A stretch of 64,000 nucleotides of DNA from Pedobacter sp. PAMC26386 (GCA_014302835.1 CP060294.1:1054001-1118000), one strand, 5' to 3'; counted from the stretch's first letter, positions 34,365 through 44,739 are shown. Made by a program: numbers and translations. The notes: a model not told the origin generated them from the sequence alone.

Positions 34365-35654
34365 CTAATAAATATCGAGCGCTCCTTCAATCTCGTCGTA
34401 GATGAAATCAAGATCCTTGTCGCTAATACAATACGGTGGTAGAATATAAATCACATTTCCCAGCGGGCGCATTAAAATACCCTTACTCAAGAAGTAATCA
34501 TATAGTAGATTTCTAAGGTCATCAAAATAAGAAGTCCCTGTTTCCGTCCGCCACTCAATGGCAAGAATAGTCCCGGTCTGTCTTACTGATTCCACACGTA
34601 TATGGTTATGAATTCTGCTCATAAAACCAGCGTGTCTGCGGCAAATCCTTTCAATATGCTGTTGAGTTTCCTCCCTCAATAATAAATCGATACTTGCAGA
34701 AGCTGCAGTACACGCTAAAGGATTAGCCGTAAACGAATGCCCATGAAATAGCGTCTTCAATTTATCTTTAGATAAAAATGCATTGTAAATATTTTCTGTA
34801 CAGGTAGTTACTCCTAAAGGCATGGTCCCACCCGTTAAACCTTTTGAAAAACACATCACATCCGGCGCTTCCCTTAAATGATTCGCTGCAAAGTGTTTTC
34901 CTGTACGTCCAAAACCCGTAAAAACCTCATCCTGTATCAGGAGGACATTTTCTGCCCGGCAATGTCTCATCAGTTCATCCAATTCGGTAGCACCATACAT
35001 TAACATACCAGCAGACCCTTGTACCAGGGGTTCGTAAACAAAACAGGCCAGCTGATCACTCACCTCAGAAATCTGTTTTTTTAAGCCAGCAATATTTTCA
35101 GCGGTAGGAGTATCAATATAAAGAACCTCAAATAAATAAGTATCAAAAGGTGCTGTCCATGCGCTACGCCCACTGATTGACATGGCGCCAAAAGTATCCC
35201 CATGATAACCATGATGAAAAGCCAGTACCATTTTCCTCGACTTTCCCTGGTTGTGCCAGTATTGAACACACATTTTCAAAGCAACTTCCACAGAAGTAGA
35301 GCCGTTATCCGTGTAAAATACTTTTTGCTGATTCAGAGGCAGCAGGCCTAAAAGCTTTTCTGCAAGTTCAACTGCCGGTTCATGCGTAAAGCCGGCAAAG
35401 ATTACTTGGTCAAGCTTTCTGATTTGTGCAGATACTCGATCTGCAATGTAGGGGTGAGAGTGGCCATGAAGGATTACCCACCAGGAAGATATTGCATCTA
35501 TATACCGTTTTCCATCATCATCAAACAGGTAGCTGCCTTCAGCGCGTACGATAGCCGTTGGTATAATGGCGTTTAACATTTGAGTATAAGGATGCCAGAT
35601 AACCTTCAAGTCTCTTTCAGTTAAACTTAAAGTATCTTGTTCTATAGTTTTCAT
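34365..35654 (-). CDS. bioA: BioA, adenosylmethionine-8-amino-7-oxononanoate aminotransferase
   Basis: This 429-residue class III PLP aminotransferase converts 8-amino-7-oxononanoate (KAPA) to 7,8-diaminononanoate using SAM as amino donor. Visible motifs are IWHPYTQM near the N-terminus (a BioA signature), [16 protein letters not shown] (phosphate loop), [28 protein letters not shown] (PLP ring Asp) and CFSKGLTGG with the Schiff-base Lys. It overlaps bioB by 4 bp and is the last gene of the operon. Confidence 0.96.
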   Translation of the reverse strand: MKTIEQDTLSLTERDLKVIWHPYTQMLNAIIPTAIVRAEGSYLFDDDGKRYIDAISSWWVILHGHSHPYIADRVSAQIRKLDQVIFAGFTHEPAVELAEKLLGLLPLNQQKVFYTDNGSTSVEVALKMCVQYWHNQGKSRKMVLAFHHGYHGDTFGAMSISGRSAWTAPFDTYLFEVLYIDTPTAENIAGLKKQISEVSDQLACFVYEPLVQGSAGMLMYGATELDELMRHCRAENVLLIQDEVFTGFGRTGKHFAANHLREAPDVMCFSKGLTGGTMPLGVTTCTENIYNAFLSKDKLKTLFHGHSFTANPLACTAASASIDLLLREETQQHIERICRRHAGFMSRIHNHIRVESVRQTGTILAIEWRTETGTSYFDDLRNLLYDYFLSKGILMRPLGNVIYILPPYCISDKDLDFIYDEIEGALDIY

Positions 35655-36643
35655 GCAGTAGTGGTTATGTTTTTGTCTTTCTGCATTGGTTTTAAACCTA
35701 GCAGTTCAAACATTTTGCGGTCATCATCCAATCTTGGATTTGGTGTAACCAACAATTCTTCGCTCTCACTGGTGAAGATAGAATTCGCTCCAGCCATGAA
35801 ACACCAGGACTGCTCTTCCGTGGTCATCTCAGCCCGGCCGGCACTTAACCTCACCATAGACTTTGGCATCAGGATTCTAGCCGTGGCAATCATTCTAACC
35901 ATTTCCCATGAATCTACTTTTGGTAAATCAGCTAAAGGTGTTCCTTTTACTCTGGCCAGCGCATTTACAGGAACAGATTCTGGATGTTGAGCCAAAGTTG
36001 ACAGCGTATGGAGCATATTGATTCTGTCTGCGTGCGTTTCTCCTAAACCGATGATGCCACCTGAACATACAGAAATTCCTGCTTTTCTGACATTGTTCAA
36101 GGTGGATAACCGGTCGTCATAGGTACGCGTATTGATAATTTCCTGGTAATAATCTTTAGAAGTATCTAAGTTGTGGTTATATGCATATAATCCAGCTTCC
36201 TGCAACCTGGTGGCCTGCGATTCGGTAATCATACCCAGCGTACAGCAAACTTCTAAACCAATTTCATTTACACCCTGTACCATTTCAAGGATGTTTTCAA
36301 AATCGCGGTTGTCACGTACTTCGCGCCATGCGGCAGCCATACAGAAACGGGAAGAACCTGAATCTTTAGCGCGCTGGGCAATAGCCACAACATCATCCCT
36401 AGACATTAATGCTTTTACAGTAATTCCGGTATGATAACGTGCTGCTTGTCCGCAATAAGAGCAGTCTTCAGGACAGCCGCCGGTTTTTACAGATAATAAA
36501 GTGCAAACCTGTACTTCGCTGGCTTTATGCCATTGGCGATGAACTGTTGCAGCCTGGTAAACCAGCTCCAGCAGCGGCTGATGATAAATGTTTTCGATTT
36601 CCTGGATAGACCAGTCATTGCGTATAGTCGTATTACTGTTCAT
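35651..36643 (-). CDS. bioB: BioB, biotin synthase
   Basis: This 330-residue radical-SAM enzyme inserts sulfur into dethiobiotin. The radical-SAM cluster ligands are Cys57, Cys61 and Cys64 in [12 protein letters not shown]. The second-cluster ligands lie in [17 protein letters not shown], and the Arg of VRLSAGR. The length is standard. It overlaps bioA by 4 bp and lies 11 bp after bioD, consistent with tight operon translation. Confidence 0.97.
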   Translation of the reverse strand: MNSNTTIRNDWSIQEIENIYHQPLLELVYQAATVHRQWHKASEVQVCTLLSVKTGGCPEDCSYCGQAARYHTGITVKALMSRDDVVAIAQRAKDSGSSRFCMAAAWREVRDNRDFENILEMVQGVNEIGLEVCCTLGMITESQATRLQEAGLYAYNHNLDTSKDYYQEIINTRTYDDRLSTLNNVRKAGISVCSGGIIGLGETHADRINMLHTLSTLAQHPESVPVNALARVKGTPLADLPKVDSWEMVRMIATARILMPKSMVRLSAGRAEMTTEEQSWCFMAGANSIFTSESEELLVTPNPRLDDDRKMFELLGLKPMQKDKNITTTA

Positions 36644-36654
36644 TCGATATGAAT

Positions 36655-37287
36655 TTAATTATGGATCGGAATAGGGGTAAGTTGAAGAGGGGCATGAGCA
36701 ATAGCATCTTTATCAACTGTAGTGAATTCGGGTAATTTGCTCCATGTACAATCTTTTGGAAGGTGATGAAGCAATACATTTAGGGTGTCAAAATCGAAAT
36801 CCCCATTGAGTACAACGTGTTTCAAAGGGATCTGTTTACTTAACAAAGCGTGGATACTGAGTAAAGTGTGGTTAATGCAACCCAAATAGTTTCTAACCAC
36901 TAATACTGCATCTGCACCTAAAAGCCGGATCAGATCAATCATTAGAAAATGGTAAGAAAGCGGGACAAATAGTCCGCCGGCCCCTTCAATCAGCAGCAGG
37001 TTGCTTGTTTCAGGAAGGAGGAAATCCTGAGGGCGTATTTCAATCCCTTCATTTTTTGCTGCACGATGGGGCGAGGCCGCCATTGTGAATTTAAAAGCTT
37101 CAGGATGAAAAGTACTCCTGTCATTACTAACCAGTTGTTTAACTCTGTCACTATCTGTGTAATCAAGATCACCAGCTTGTACAGGTTTCCAGTAGTCAGC
37201 TTGTAATTGCTCAGTCAGCACAGCCGAAACAACCGTTTTTCCGACCTCAGTGCCAATTCCGGTAATAAATAGGGGCTTATTGTCCAT
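36655..37287 (-). CDS. bioD: BioD, dethiobiotin synthetase
   Basis: This 210-residue P-loop enzyme closes the ureido ring of dethiobiotin from diaminononanoate, CO2 and [18 protein letters not shown] is the phosphate-binding loop, KPVQAGD the substrate-binding Lys motif and [13 protein letters not shown] the catalytic Glu/Gly-rich loop. Spacing to its neighbours is 5 and 11 bp. Confidence 0.95.
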   Translation of the reverse strand: MDNKPLFITGIGTEVGKTVVSAVLTEQLQADYWKPVQAGDLDYTDSDRVKQLVSNDRSTFHPEAFKFTMAASPHRAAKNEGIEIRPQDFLLPETSNLLLIEGAGGLFVPLSYHFLMIDLIRLLGADAVLVVRNYLGCINHTLLSIHALLSKQIPLKHVVLNGDFDFDTLNVLLHHLPKDCTWSKLPEFTTVDKDAIAHAPLQLTPIPIHN

Positions 37288-37292
37288 ATATT

Positions 37293-38420
37293 TTATTGAC
37301 TCAATTGTTTAATATTGTGACATAGATCAAGTATTTCCTCATCCGTGTTATGGAGATGGACACAAATACGTAGTCTTTCCTTGCCTTTTGGGACAGTGGG
37401 ATTAAGGATCGGGCGGACATCAAAACCATTTCCCTGTAGTGCACGGCTAAACTGGATAGCCTCCGCATTCCCCGGAAGAAGTATACAGTGTATTGCTCCA
37501 GTGTTATCTTCCTGATGCAATTGATTCTGTTGTGGTAAATTAGTCTTCAGGAGCAATGATTTATGTTTGAGCTTAACTTGTAGGTCCGGATATGCTAAAA
37601 GATGTTTGTAGCTAATTCTGATGGCCAGAAGTTGGGAGAAGGGTAGGGCAGTTGTATAGATAAAGGGACGGGCGAAGTTAATGAGGTAATCTCTCAGTAA
37701 ATCAGTGCCTAATATAATCGAGCCATGTAGCCCCAATGCTTTTCCAAAAGTAATTATCCGGGCAAATACAGCCTCCTGGATTCCTAGTAAGTCTACCAGA
37801 CCTGTGCCTGTTACGCCAAAGGCATGGGCCTCATCTACTATTAAATGCGCGTTGTACAATTGACAAAGTGAAGAAATTCCAATCAGATCAGCCATGTCGC
37901 CGTCCATAGAATAGATACTTTCTACAGCCACATAACAAACACCAGTACTTCCTCTAAGTTTTTTCTCCAGATCTTCCAGATTATTATGTTTGAATTTTAA
38001 TCTGGTCGCATAACTTAGCCTTGACCCGTCAATTGTTGACGCATGTATCAATTCGTCATGTATAATTGTATCGTCTTTTTGTGGAAGACAAGAAAAAAGA
38101 GCAGTATTTGCTGCGTAACCTGAATTGAAAATTAATCCGTTTGCAGCATGATGATAATCCGCAATCTCTTTTTCCAGTTGTTCAGCGAAAGCAGAATTAC
38201 CGCTTAGTAATCTTGATCCGGTAGCACCAGACAGTGTTTGCGGATACTCATCCAAGGCAGATCTGATGAGCTGATGTAACTCAGAAGAACGTGAAAAGCC
38301 TAAGTAATCATTTGAGCTGAAATCATATAAGTTGTTCTCATACTGTAAACTACGAAAAGTAGAGTCAGCTTTTCTGATTTTTAGTCTTTCGGACATTATC
38401 TCGTGAGCACCGTGTTTCAT
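37293..38420 (-). CDS. bioF: BioF-type 8-amino-7-oxononanoate synthase
   Basis: This 375-residue PLP-dependent alpha-oxoamine synthase joins pimeloyl thioester and alanine. Motifs are FSSNDYLGFSRS, GATGSRLLSGNSAFAEQLE, IVDEAHAFGVTGTG and the Schiff-base Lys in ITFGKALGLHG. The place in the operon settles BioF over the related KBL. The ferritin-like gene ends on the base before its start codon. Confidence 0.94.
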   Translation of the reverse strand: MKHGAHEIMSERLKIRKADSTFRSLQYENNLYDFSSNDYLGFSRSSELHQLIRSALDEYPQTLSGATGSRLLSGNSAFAEQLEKEIADYHHAANGLIFNSGYAANTALFSCLPQKDDTIIHDELIHASTIDGSRLSYATRLKFKHNNLEDLEKKLRGSTGVCYVAVESIYSMDGDMADLIGISSLCQLYNAHLIVDEAHAFGVTGTGLVDLLGIQEAVFARIITFGKALGLHGSIILGTDLLRDYLINFARPFIYTTALPFSQLLAIRISYKHLLAYPDLQVKLKHKSLLLKTNLPQQNQLHQEDNTGAIHCILLPGNAEAIQFSRALQGNGFDVRPILNPTVPKGKERLRICVHLHNTDEEILDLCHNIKQLSQ

Positions 38421-39026
38421 CTATATAGTTTTGGCTAAATCATTAATCCAATTTTTATATAAGACAGCTTCTATACTAGTTATCTTTTCTGCATGTGTTT
38501 CCCATGTTGTGGAGAAGTTCTTAAGCTGCACAGTCATTTCTTCCAGGTGTCCCTGTTCTTCCAGGATAATGGAGCGTACACTCACTTTACTCTTGTTTTG
38601 ATTTAAAACCTCCTGATAGATTGGGTAAATCAGATCTGCACGCACTTCAATTGCATAAGTAACCAGGAGATAGGCTGCAAACTTCAGATCTGAACCATTT
38701 AGCTGTAAAGTGTTTTTTAAATAGCGGCTGGTCATTAGATCCAGCTTGTGCAGATAGTATTTACTACTATAGGGCGCAAGAAGGTAGTCCGGTTCATAGG
38801 TGGGGCAGGCTGTTATACTTAGCTTAGCAATTTGCTTTTTTAAATAGAAGGCATGGCGATGCTCTTCGGCTGCATGCTTTAAAACCATATAGGTAGATGT
38901 TTCAGGCTGTTCATTCGCTGAGATCTTTCTGGCGCCTATATTCTCCTGTAAAGAGAGTGTATTCAGGAACCGCGCATGTGTATGATCATTGCTGACTATA
39001 TGTTGAAGTAGCTCTTCTAATTCCAT
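38421..39026 (-). CDS. Ferritin-like putative diiron protein, first gene of the biotin operon
   Basis: This 201-residue (208 from TTG) mainly helical protein is not one of the standard biotin enzymes. Counting from the TTG form, it has an ExxH motif at Glu62-His65 (HAAEEHRHAFYL), a Glu at 134 in a following helix (YAIEVRAD) and a second ExxH at Glu164-His167 (ILEEQGHLEEM). This is the E...ExxH...E...ExxH pattern of ferritin-like four-helix diiron enzymes; the first-helix Glu may be residue 11, 12 or 35. The ATG at 39026 is preferred because the TTG at 39047 lies in the -7 box. The operon lacks bioC, bioH, bioW and bioI, so this protein may help make the pimeloyl precursor (inference). Confidence 0.68.
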   Translation of the reverse strand: MELEELLQHIVSNDHTHARFLNTLSLQENIGARKISANEQPETSTYMVLKHAAEEHRHAFYLKKQIAKLSITACPTYEPDYLLAPYSSKYYLHKLDLMTSRYLKNTLQLNGSDLKFAAYLLVTYAIEVRADLIYPIYQEVLNQNKSKVSVRSIILEEQGHLEEMTVQLKNFSTTWETHAEKITSIEAVLYKNWINDLAKTI

Positions 39027-39044
39027 TGATTCATTTGTTTGAGC

Positions 39045-39052
39045 CAAAAGTA
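39045..39052 (-). promoter_or_regulatory. -7 promoter element of the biotin operon
   Basis: On the minus strand the element reads TACTTTTG, an exact TAnnTTTG match. It ends 18 nt before the ATG at 39026 and overlaps the alternative TTG start, which excludes that start. Confidence 0.6.
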
Positions 39053-39092
39053 TTACCTTGCCGGATAGTTAGTGTGTACCAGTTTTAAGTTT

Positions 39093-40580
39093 ATGAGTAG
39101 TCCGGTTCAAATTTCTTTTCAAAATGTTATCCATATTGACAGGTCACTTGACCGTCCTGTATATCTTCAGATTGCGCATCAAATGATCAATGCGATACAA
39201 AGAGGGGTGCTTTTAGCTGGAGTTCAGCTTCCCGGTACCAGAAGCCTGGCGGAAGATCTGGAAGTGCACAGAAAAACGATTATTGCAGCATATGATGAGC
39301 TGGATGCACAAGGATGGACAGAAATCAGGCCGAATAAAGGTACTTTTGTTAGAAATAAGGGGCCGCAGGAGCATATCGCGCTGCAATCTTATGATGAAAA
39401 ATTTCTGACCAGTTATCCTTCAGAAACGGGATACCGCTTTAAACAGAGTATTTTGCTTGATGTCTTAACTGTGAGTTCAACCGCAGGACTAGAATTTAAC
39501 GATGGTTTGCCGGATATCAGGCTGCTTCCGTTAGACAGGTTGTCAAAGGTTTACGGTGGTATTTTAAAGAGCAAAACCAATTATAAGCATTTCGGCTATT
39601 CACATGTAGAAGGGAATGAATACTTCAGGGAAACGCTTGCACTCTATCTGAACAATACCAGGGGTTTGCATATCAATAAGAATAATATCCTGACTACCAG
39701 GGGGATTCATATGAGTATATATATGGCTTCCAGTATGCTGATTGAGCCAGGAGATCTGGTGATTGTAGGTGACCTGAGTTATTATCTGGCTAATATGTGT
39801 TTTCAGCAGTCAGGGGGCAGAATTATTGCTGTTCCCGTAGATGCAGATGGAATCTCGGTTGATGCGATCAGGGAGCTTTGCAAGACAAAGAAAATACGCA
39901 TGTTGTACCTGACGCCGCATCACCATTATCCTACTACAGTAACTTTGAGTGCAGAGCGGAGGGTAGAACTCTTGCAGCTGGCACTCACTTATGGATTTAT
40001 CATTTTAGAAGATGACTACGATTACGATTTTCATTATAATGGGAATTCCGTACTTCCACTTGCAAGTGCAGACACCAATGGAATGGTGGTGTATATAGGC
40101 TCATTCTGCAAATCTCTGGCTCCTGGTTTTCGTTCAGGATATCTGATTGCACCCGAGAATCTGATCAGAGAAATGGCGAAGTTCCGTAGGTTGGTTGACA
40201 GGCAGGGGGACATGCTGATGGAGCAGGCGCTGGCAGAATTGTTAGAGGAAAAAGAGATTCAGCGTCACCTTAAAAAGGCAGTGAAAATTTACCAGGAACG
40301 CAGGGACGTTTTTGTTAATTTACTAAACAATCAGCTGGGAGAGGAGCTTAGTTTTTCTTCGCCACCCGGCGGATTATCTGTCTGGACAAAATGGAATCCT
40401 CAGTTAAATCTGATGCGCATCAGTAAGAATTGTTTGAAGAGGAATCTTCATCTTCCGCAAGAATTACTGTACCAGACAGATAGTTTTACTGCGATGAGAT
40501 TGGGGTTTGGCAACCTTACAACTACGGAGCTGGAAGAGGCAGTCGGTATCCTGACGCAGGCTGTAAAAGAGAGCTTATAA
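39093..40580 (+). CDS. MocR-type regulator (GntR HTH + aminotransferase-like domain)
   Basis: This roughly 495-residue fusion has a winged helix of the GntR family at the N-terminus (about 20-80: YLQIAHQMINAIQRGVL and GTRSLAEDLEVHRKTIIAAYDEL) joined to a fold-type-I aminotransferase domain. In the latter, LEDDYDYDFHYNG holds the PLP Asp and VYIGSFCKSLAPGFRSGYL the Schiff-base Lys. MocR proteins sense PLP or an amine substrate and control neighbouring genes. It diverges from the biotin operon with only 66 bp between the two starts, so regulation of biotin synthesis is a reasonable idea. The GTG at 39072 would add seven residues. Confidence 0.88.
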   Translation: MSSPVQISFQNVIHIDRSLDRPVYLQIAHQMINAIQRGVLLAGVQLPGTRSLAEDLEVHRKTIIAAYDELDAQGWTEIRPNKGTFVRNKGPQEHIALQSYDEKFLTSYPSETGYRFKQSILLDVLTVSSTAGLEFNDGLPDIRLLPLDRLSKVYGGILKSKTNYKHFGYSHVEGNEYFRETLALYLNNTRGLHINKNNILTTRGIHMSIYMASSMLIEPGDLVIVGDLSYYLANMCFQQSGGRIIAVPVDADGISVDAIRELCKTKKIRMLYLTPHHHYPTTVTLSAERRVELLQLALTYGFIILEDDYDYDFHYNGNSVLPLASADTNGMVVYIGSFCKSLAPGFRSGYLIAPENLIREMAKFRRLVDRQGDMLMEQALAELLEEKEIQRHLKKAVKIYQERRDVFVNLLNNQLGEELSFSSPPGGLSVWTKWNPQLNLMRISKNCLKRNLHLPQELLYQTDSFTAMRLGFGNLTTTELEEAVGILTQAVKESL

Positions 40581-41120
40581 TGATAAATATTTAGCTTATC
40601 ATTTGATAGTATAATTTTTGTAAATTATTAATTATCAGCATTTATATATTGATTATATTATTTTTTTATTTACTTAAGTATATAACCTGGTTTAACCTTC
40701 TTTTATGCTGCTGACTCTCATCTTTCATCTCCTGATTATTGCAGGACATTTTCTTTATTTCGTGAAATGGAATCTGGCTTGTTACCTTAAACCAGTGGTT
40801 CTGATTTACCTGGTCACTCTGGTGATAACGATCTTTTCTCTGATAATTTATTCTTCTTTGCATCTTTCATTTTACAGCAGTTGGCTTGACCATTTTTCCT
40901 TCTCCCCATTTCTTTTTAAGCGGGCTTCTGATTTTTAGTGTTATACCGCAGACAACCCCATAAAATCTGGCTTAGAATATATAGCAGCTTTTACTTTCTT
41001 TATATACGATTTGCCATCCTTATTTCGATGGTCAATACCTTTTCCAGGGGATGATGTTTGTTTGTCTTTCAGCAATGACCTGTGTTCTGAAGACACATTA
41101 TAGCGGGGATGGTTATTGCA
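40581..41120. other. 540-bp region with one doubtful membrane-peptide frame
   Basis: Most of this AT-rich stretch shows nothing. A 77-codon frame at 40705-40938 (plus) encodes hydrophobic segments LLTLIFHLLIIAGHFLYFV and VVLIYLVTLVITIFSLIIY. It might be a small membrane protein, but pyrimidine-rich sequence easily gives such frames, so I hold it at about 0.3. Confidence 0.35.
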
Positions 41121-43493
41121 TTAGAGGACCTCTATATCTTTTGCTTCCAGTTCGTCAAATATGATAGAATTGATGCTACTCTTCGTGTTTTCTGCCTGTG
41201 AGATATCTTTACACCAGAAATAGATTTTAATACCACTCGTGGTCTTGTTTTTTGGAAGAATAATCACTTTAGGCTCTTTATCAATGAAAATGTTATCATG
41301 GTTAGCGATCACCTCTTTGATCATTTCAACAACTTCCTCTCTTGGAAAGGGATTACTCACCGAAAACTCTACTACCACTCGCATTTGATTATTGGTCAGT
41401 GTCCAGTTGATAATATTATTAGATAAAATAGCACCGTTTGGAATGATAATTTCCGCTCCGTCATCAGTGAGCAATGTACTTGCACGCAGGCCAATTTCTT
41501 TAACCCTGCCCTTTTTATCGCTGATTTCAACTACATCACCAATCCGAACTGTTTTATCAAAGATGAGAATGATACCAGATACAAAATTACTAACAATATT
41601 CTGAAGCCCTAAGCCGATACCTACGCCAAGTGCACCCAGTACTACGGTAATCTTGTCGATTGGTAAGCCTGAAGCCGCTACAGCCAGTAAAAAGCCCCCA
41701 ATTAGCAAGACCAGTTTAGTTACTATTAGTTTAGAACGCTCTCCTTTGTTGTCATCCAGAGAATCGTCACCTGTATCACCAAAAAAGTAAGCAATATATT
41801 TTTGCAAAAAGTTCGCTACCCAGATAATCAACAGGAATAAAACAATACCCCATAAAGTGAAAACAAGCGTTCCTATTTTACGTTTTTCAGTGAAAACAGA
41901 AACAAAAAAGGTATAAAGTGCATCAAAGATGTTCAGGTTCACCAATAACAAGGTTAACCAGATCAGAAATACGCCAACACCTAATAATCCACGTAAACTT
42001 TTAACGACCGGTTCCCAGTCAAAATGCTCAGGGTAATTTTTTCTGATTCTGCTGCTTTTGATTTGAAGTAAAAAGGCTTCAGTTATCATTCCGGCAAGGA
42101 CGATCAAAGATATGGCATGAAGAAGTGAGCTTACCGCACTGCTGTAGAAGATTTGAGTTAGTGTAAAGCGGCCAAACAAATTGCAGACAATAGCCAGGAA
42201 GTTGAACACGATGTAAATAATCCCTACGCTCTTTAGTAACCTGTATTTTACTGCTTTCTCCTTTAGAATTTTATAACCGTATAATCCATATACAAGTGAG
42301 GCAATACCGAAAATCAAGAGTAACCAGCGCTGATAACGGGCAGGCATCCCTAATGAACGCAAGATTACCGGGAAAACCAGTAGCACTACAAAAATACACC
42401 ATTTATAAAAAATGTCTCTTGGCAGTCTTTTGAAAAATAGCGCAGTAAGGCTGATTGCCAGTAAGATATGTATTGTTTCAATATAGAGTGCAGGAGCTAG
42501 TAAATCGAAAACAGGGGCTAATGCGAGTATGAAAATCAGGGTGACCAGGTAAGGCTTTGGTCTGATGAAATTAAAGTTAAGGTTGTTGACAGCGTCTAGT
42601 TTTCCTCTTTGTTTCAGACTTTTAAAGTTTAAATATACCCAGAGGAAAAAGGCGGCGCCAAGAATTAACAAGAGGAATCTGCTGCCTCGGGTATATTCAA
42701 AATAATAAGTAGAAATCTGCTGTTCACTCTCCATGAAACGTTGAAAGCCTACTTTTTTATTCGCAGGTTTGTCTACCGACTCCCATAGATACCGTCTTTC
42801 TTTACTAAAAGCTTTGATACTGACAGATTCCAGCTGGTTATCTGCGGTATAGGTCATTTCTCTGATGTTGAGGATATTGGCTGTGGTTCTAGCCTGAAGA
42901 CTATTGATTAAGCTCGTGTTGGACTTAATCAGACTATCCATGACAATACGTTTCTTGCCAAGCTCTACAAATTCCGCTTTAAAAATCTTCTTTAAAGAAT
43001 CAGTTTTAAAGATTTTCATAAGTACGGTATCCTTACGCAGATTAAGAATCTGTGTTTTCAGTCCGTTTAATTTCTTTTCATAATCCTGCAGATCTGCCAG
43101 ACATTTTACATTATTGGTCTCCAGCTCATCAAGCAGCGTCTGGTACATTTGCAGATTTTGCACATTAAGCGTCCTGTCACTTTGAGACAGGCGCTTTTTT
43201 AAGAGTGCAATAGCAGCTTCGTCCTGCGTTAAATGGCCCGCGATGGGATCGAGTAAATAGAAGGAAGAGGTTGTAACCTGCACCTGATTTATTGTTTCAA
43301 ATACCTTGCCTAACCGGAGTAAATAATCACTCCTGTTCAATACGGTTGAATCGGTCAGATAGGAGAGATCACTGGTGCTTTTAGCAGCCTTTTTTTGCTG
43401 AGCCAAAATCTGCGTACTATTAAAAAATAGGACGACCAGCAGGATTAGAAATCCTGGACGCTGTGCAATTGAAAAAGAGCTGTTTGTCTTCAT
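41121..43493 (-). CDS. MscS-type mechanosensitive channel with long N-terminal domain
   Basis: This 790-residue protein has a signal peptide (about 1-31, ending ILAQQ). A periplasmic coiled-coil region follows to about 270, then about eleven membrane helices. The MscS core is the C-terminal 240 residues: the pore helix has VLGALGVGIGLGLQNIVSNFVSG with the usual small-residue pattern, followed by the beta domain (VRIGDVVEISDKKGRVKEIG) and a C-terminal alpha/beta cage. It opens under membrane tension to release osmolytes. Its ATG follows directly on the stop of the GNAT-like gene. Confidence 0.92.
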   Translation of the reverse strand: MKTNSSFSIAQRPGFLILLVVLFFNSTQILAQQKKAAKSTSDLSYLTDSTVLNRSDYLLRLGKVFETINQVQVTTSSFYLLDPIAGHLTQDEAAIALLKKRLSQSDRTLNVQNLQMYQTLLDELETNNVKCLADLQDYEKKLNGLKTQILNLRKDTVLMKIFKTDSLKKIFKAEFVELGKKRIVMDSLIKSNTSLINSLQARTTANILNIREMTYTADNQLESVSIKAFSKERRYLWESVDKPANKKVGFQRFMESEQQISTYYFEYTRGSRFLLLILGAAFFLWVYLNFKSLKQRGKLDAVNNLNFNFIRPKPYLVTLIFILALAPVFDLLAPALYIETIHILLAISLTALFFKRLPRDIFYKWCIFVVLLVFPVILRSLGMPARYQRWLLLIFGIASLVYGLYGYKILKEKAVKYRLLKSVGIIYIVFNFLAIVCNLFGRFTLTQIFYSSAVSSLLHAISLIVLAGMITEAFLLQIKSSRIRKNYPEHFDWEPVVKSLRGLLGVGVFLIWLTLLLVNLNIFDALYTFFVSVFTEKRKIGTLVFTLWGIVLFLLIIWVANFLQKYIAYFFGDTGDDSLDDNKGERSKLIVTKLVLLIGGFLLAVAASGLPIDKITVVLGALGVGIGLGLQNIVSNFVSGIILIFDKTVRIGDVVEISDKKGRVKEIGLRASTLLTDDGAEIIIPNGAILSNNIINWTLTNNQMRVVVEFSVSNPFPREEVVEMIKEVIANHDNIFIDKEPKVIILPKNKTTSGIKIYFWCKDISQAENTKSSINSIIFDELEAKDIEVL

Positions 43494-44624
43494 TTATACC
43501 TTTTGAACCTGAATTGGTTTTTCGTAAATTCTATATTTTTTATAAGGATCTCCTTTGATTGCGCGAATTGCATTATTTACTAAGTCATTGTGCTCCAGAG
43601 TCCATGATGCTTCGGCATATTTTAACCCTTTAGCTCGGTAAGCTTCTATGATTTTACCATATAAACAAGCTTCAATGCCCATTTTACGGTAACCTTCTAC
43701 TACACCTAAAAGTAAAATTCTGATTCCAGAACACTTCTTCTTGTTCATTAGTAATTTAAAAATACCAGTAGGGAATAATCTTCCTTTTTTGATTTTGATC
43801 AGAATTTCATTGATATCAGGTATAGCTGCACCAAAACCAACAATTTTTCCATCCTGTTCTGCAACAAGACAAAAATCCGGGTCTAAAATCATTTTCAAAT
43901 CTTTAGCCTGGTAATCATATTCCTCATCATTTAAAGGTACAAAACCCATGTTTTTATCCCAGGCTTTATTGTAAACTTCGCGAAGGCTTTCAGCTTCTTC
44001 CTGGAATTTTTTCATATTGATTTTACGGATCGTGATATTACTGCGTGTTAAACGTTCCTGAAGTTTTTCAAGTAATTTTACTGAGCGGTCATCATAATTA
44101 TCGCCATTAAATCTCCAGGCAATCAAATCTACTTTTTTAGTTAATCCAGTTTGCTCCAGCAAAGCCGGATAATAAGAAGCATTATAAGGCATCATCACTA
44201 CCGGAGGAGAGTCAAAACCTTGAATCAGTAAACCACAAGATTCGTTAGTCGAGAAGTTGACTGGGCCGATAATAGTCTCCACACCTTTCTCTTTTAACCA
44301 TTTTTCTGCTTCCTGAATCAGCAATGAAGCACTTTCGTTATCATTGATACAATCAAAGAAACCAAAAAAACCATCATTAGTTTGATTGGCAATATTGTGG
44401 TTGTTATTTAATATAGCGGCAATGCGTCCCGTAACTTTATCTCCATCATACAACAAGAAAGTTTGCAGAGAGGAATGTTTGTGAAAAGGGTGTGTGGTTA
44501 ATAAATCTTTTTGTGCAATAAACAATTCCGGGACATAGTTCGGATCATGTTGGTATAGCTCATGAGGAAAATCAATAAATGTCTTTAATTCTTTTTTTGA
44601 TTTTACCGCAATTATTTTTTTCAT
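43494..44624 (-). CDS. GNAT-like acyltransferase family protein
   Basis: This 376-residue protein belongs to a Bacteroidetes family usually labelled N-acetyltransferase. The N-terminal part (FPHELYQHDPNYVPELF) is family-specific. The C-terminal part has the GNAT beta-strand FCLVAEQDGKIVGFGAAIPD and the motif region LLGVVEGYRKMGIEACLYGKII, corresponding to the acetyl-CoA loop (normally Q/RxxGxG/A, here RKMGIE). The loop is modified, so catalysis is uncertain. It ends immediately before mscS, so they are co-transcribed. The substrate is unknown. Confidence 0.72.
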   Translation of the reverse strand: MKKIIAVKSKKELKTFIDFPHELYQHDPNYVPELFIAQKDLLTTHPFHKHSSLQTFLLYDGDKVTGRIAAILNNNHNIANQTNDGFFGFFDCINDNESASLLIQEAEKWLKEKGVETIIGPVNFSTNESCGLLIQGFDSPPVVMMPYNASYYPALLEQTGLTKKVDLIAWRFNGDNYDDRSVKLLEKLQERLTRSNITIRKINMKKFQEEAESLREVYNKAWDKNMGFVPLNDEEYDYQAKDLKMILDPDFCLVAEQDGKIVGFGAAIPDINEILIKIKKGRLFPTGIFKLLMNKKKCSGIRILLLGVVEGYRKMGIEACLYGKIIEAYRAKGLKYAEASWTLEHNDLVNNAIRAIKGDPYKKYRIYEKPIQVQKV

Positions 44625-44739
44625 ATGAATAATTTGAATGGAGAGGTTGATCTTTGTTTATATGCCGATTTTATCTTTCGGTCTTCAAATATATTCAAAT
44701 GCATAATAGATTGTATGATTCATCCGTATTTTGATCAGA

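Noticed and set aside
39072..39092. GTG start of the MocR gene
   Set aside because: It overlaps the probable promoter of this gene, and the ATG at 39093 gives a normal N-terminus.
40705..40938. 77-residue hydrophobic frame as a certain gene
   Set aside because: Pyrimidine-rich DNA easily gives leucine/isoleucine-rich frames. There is no promoter, no ribosome site and no recognisable family, so it is only mentioned as doubtful.
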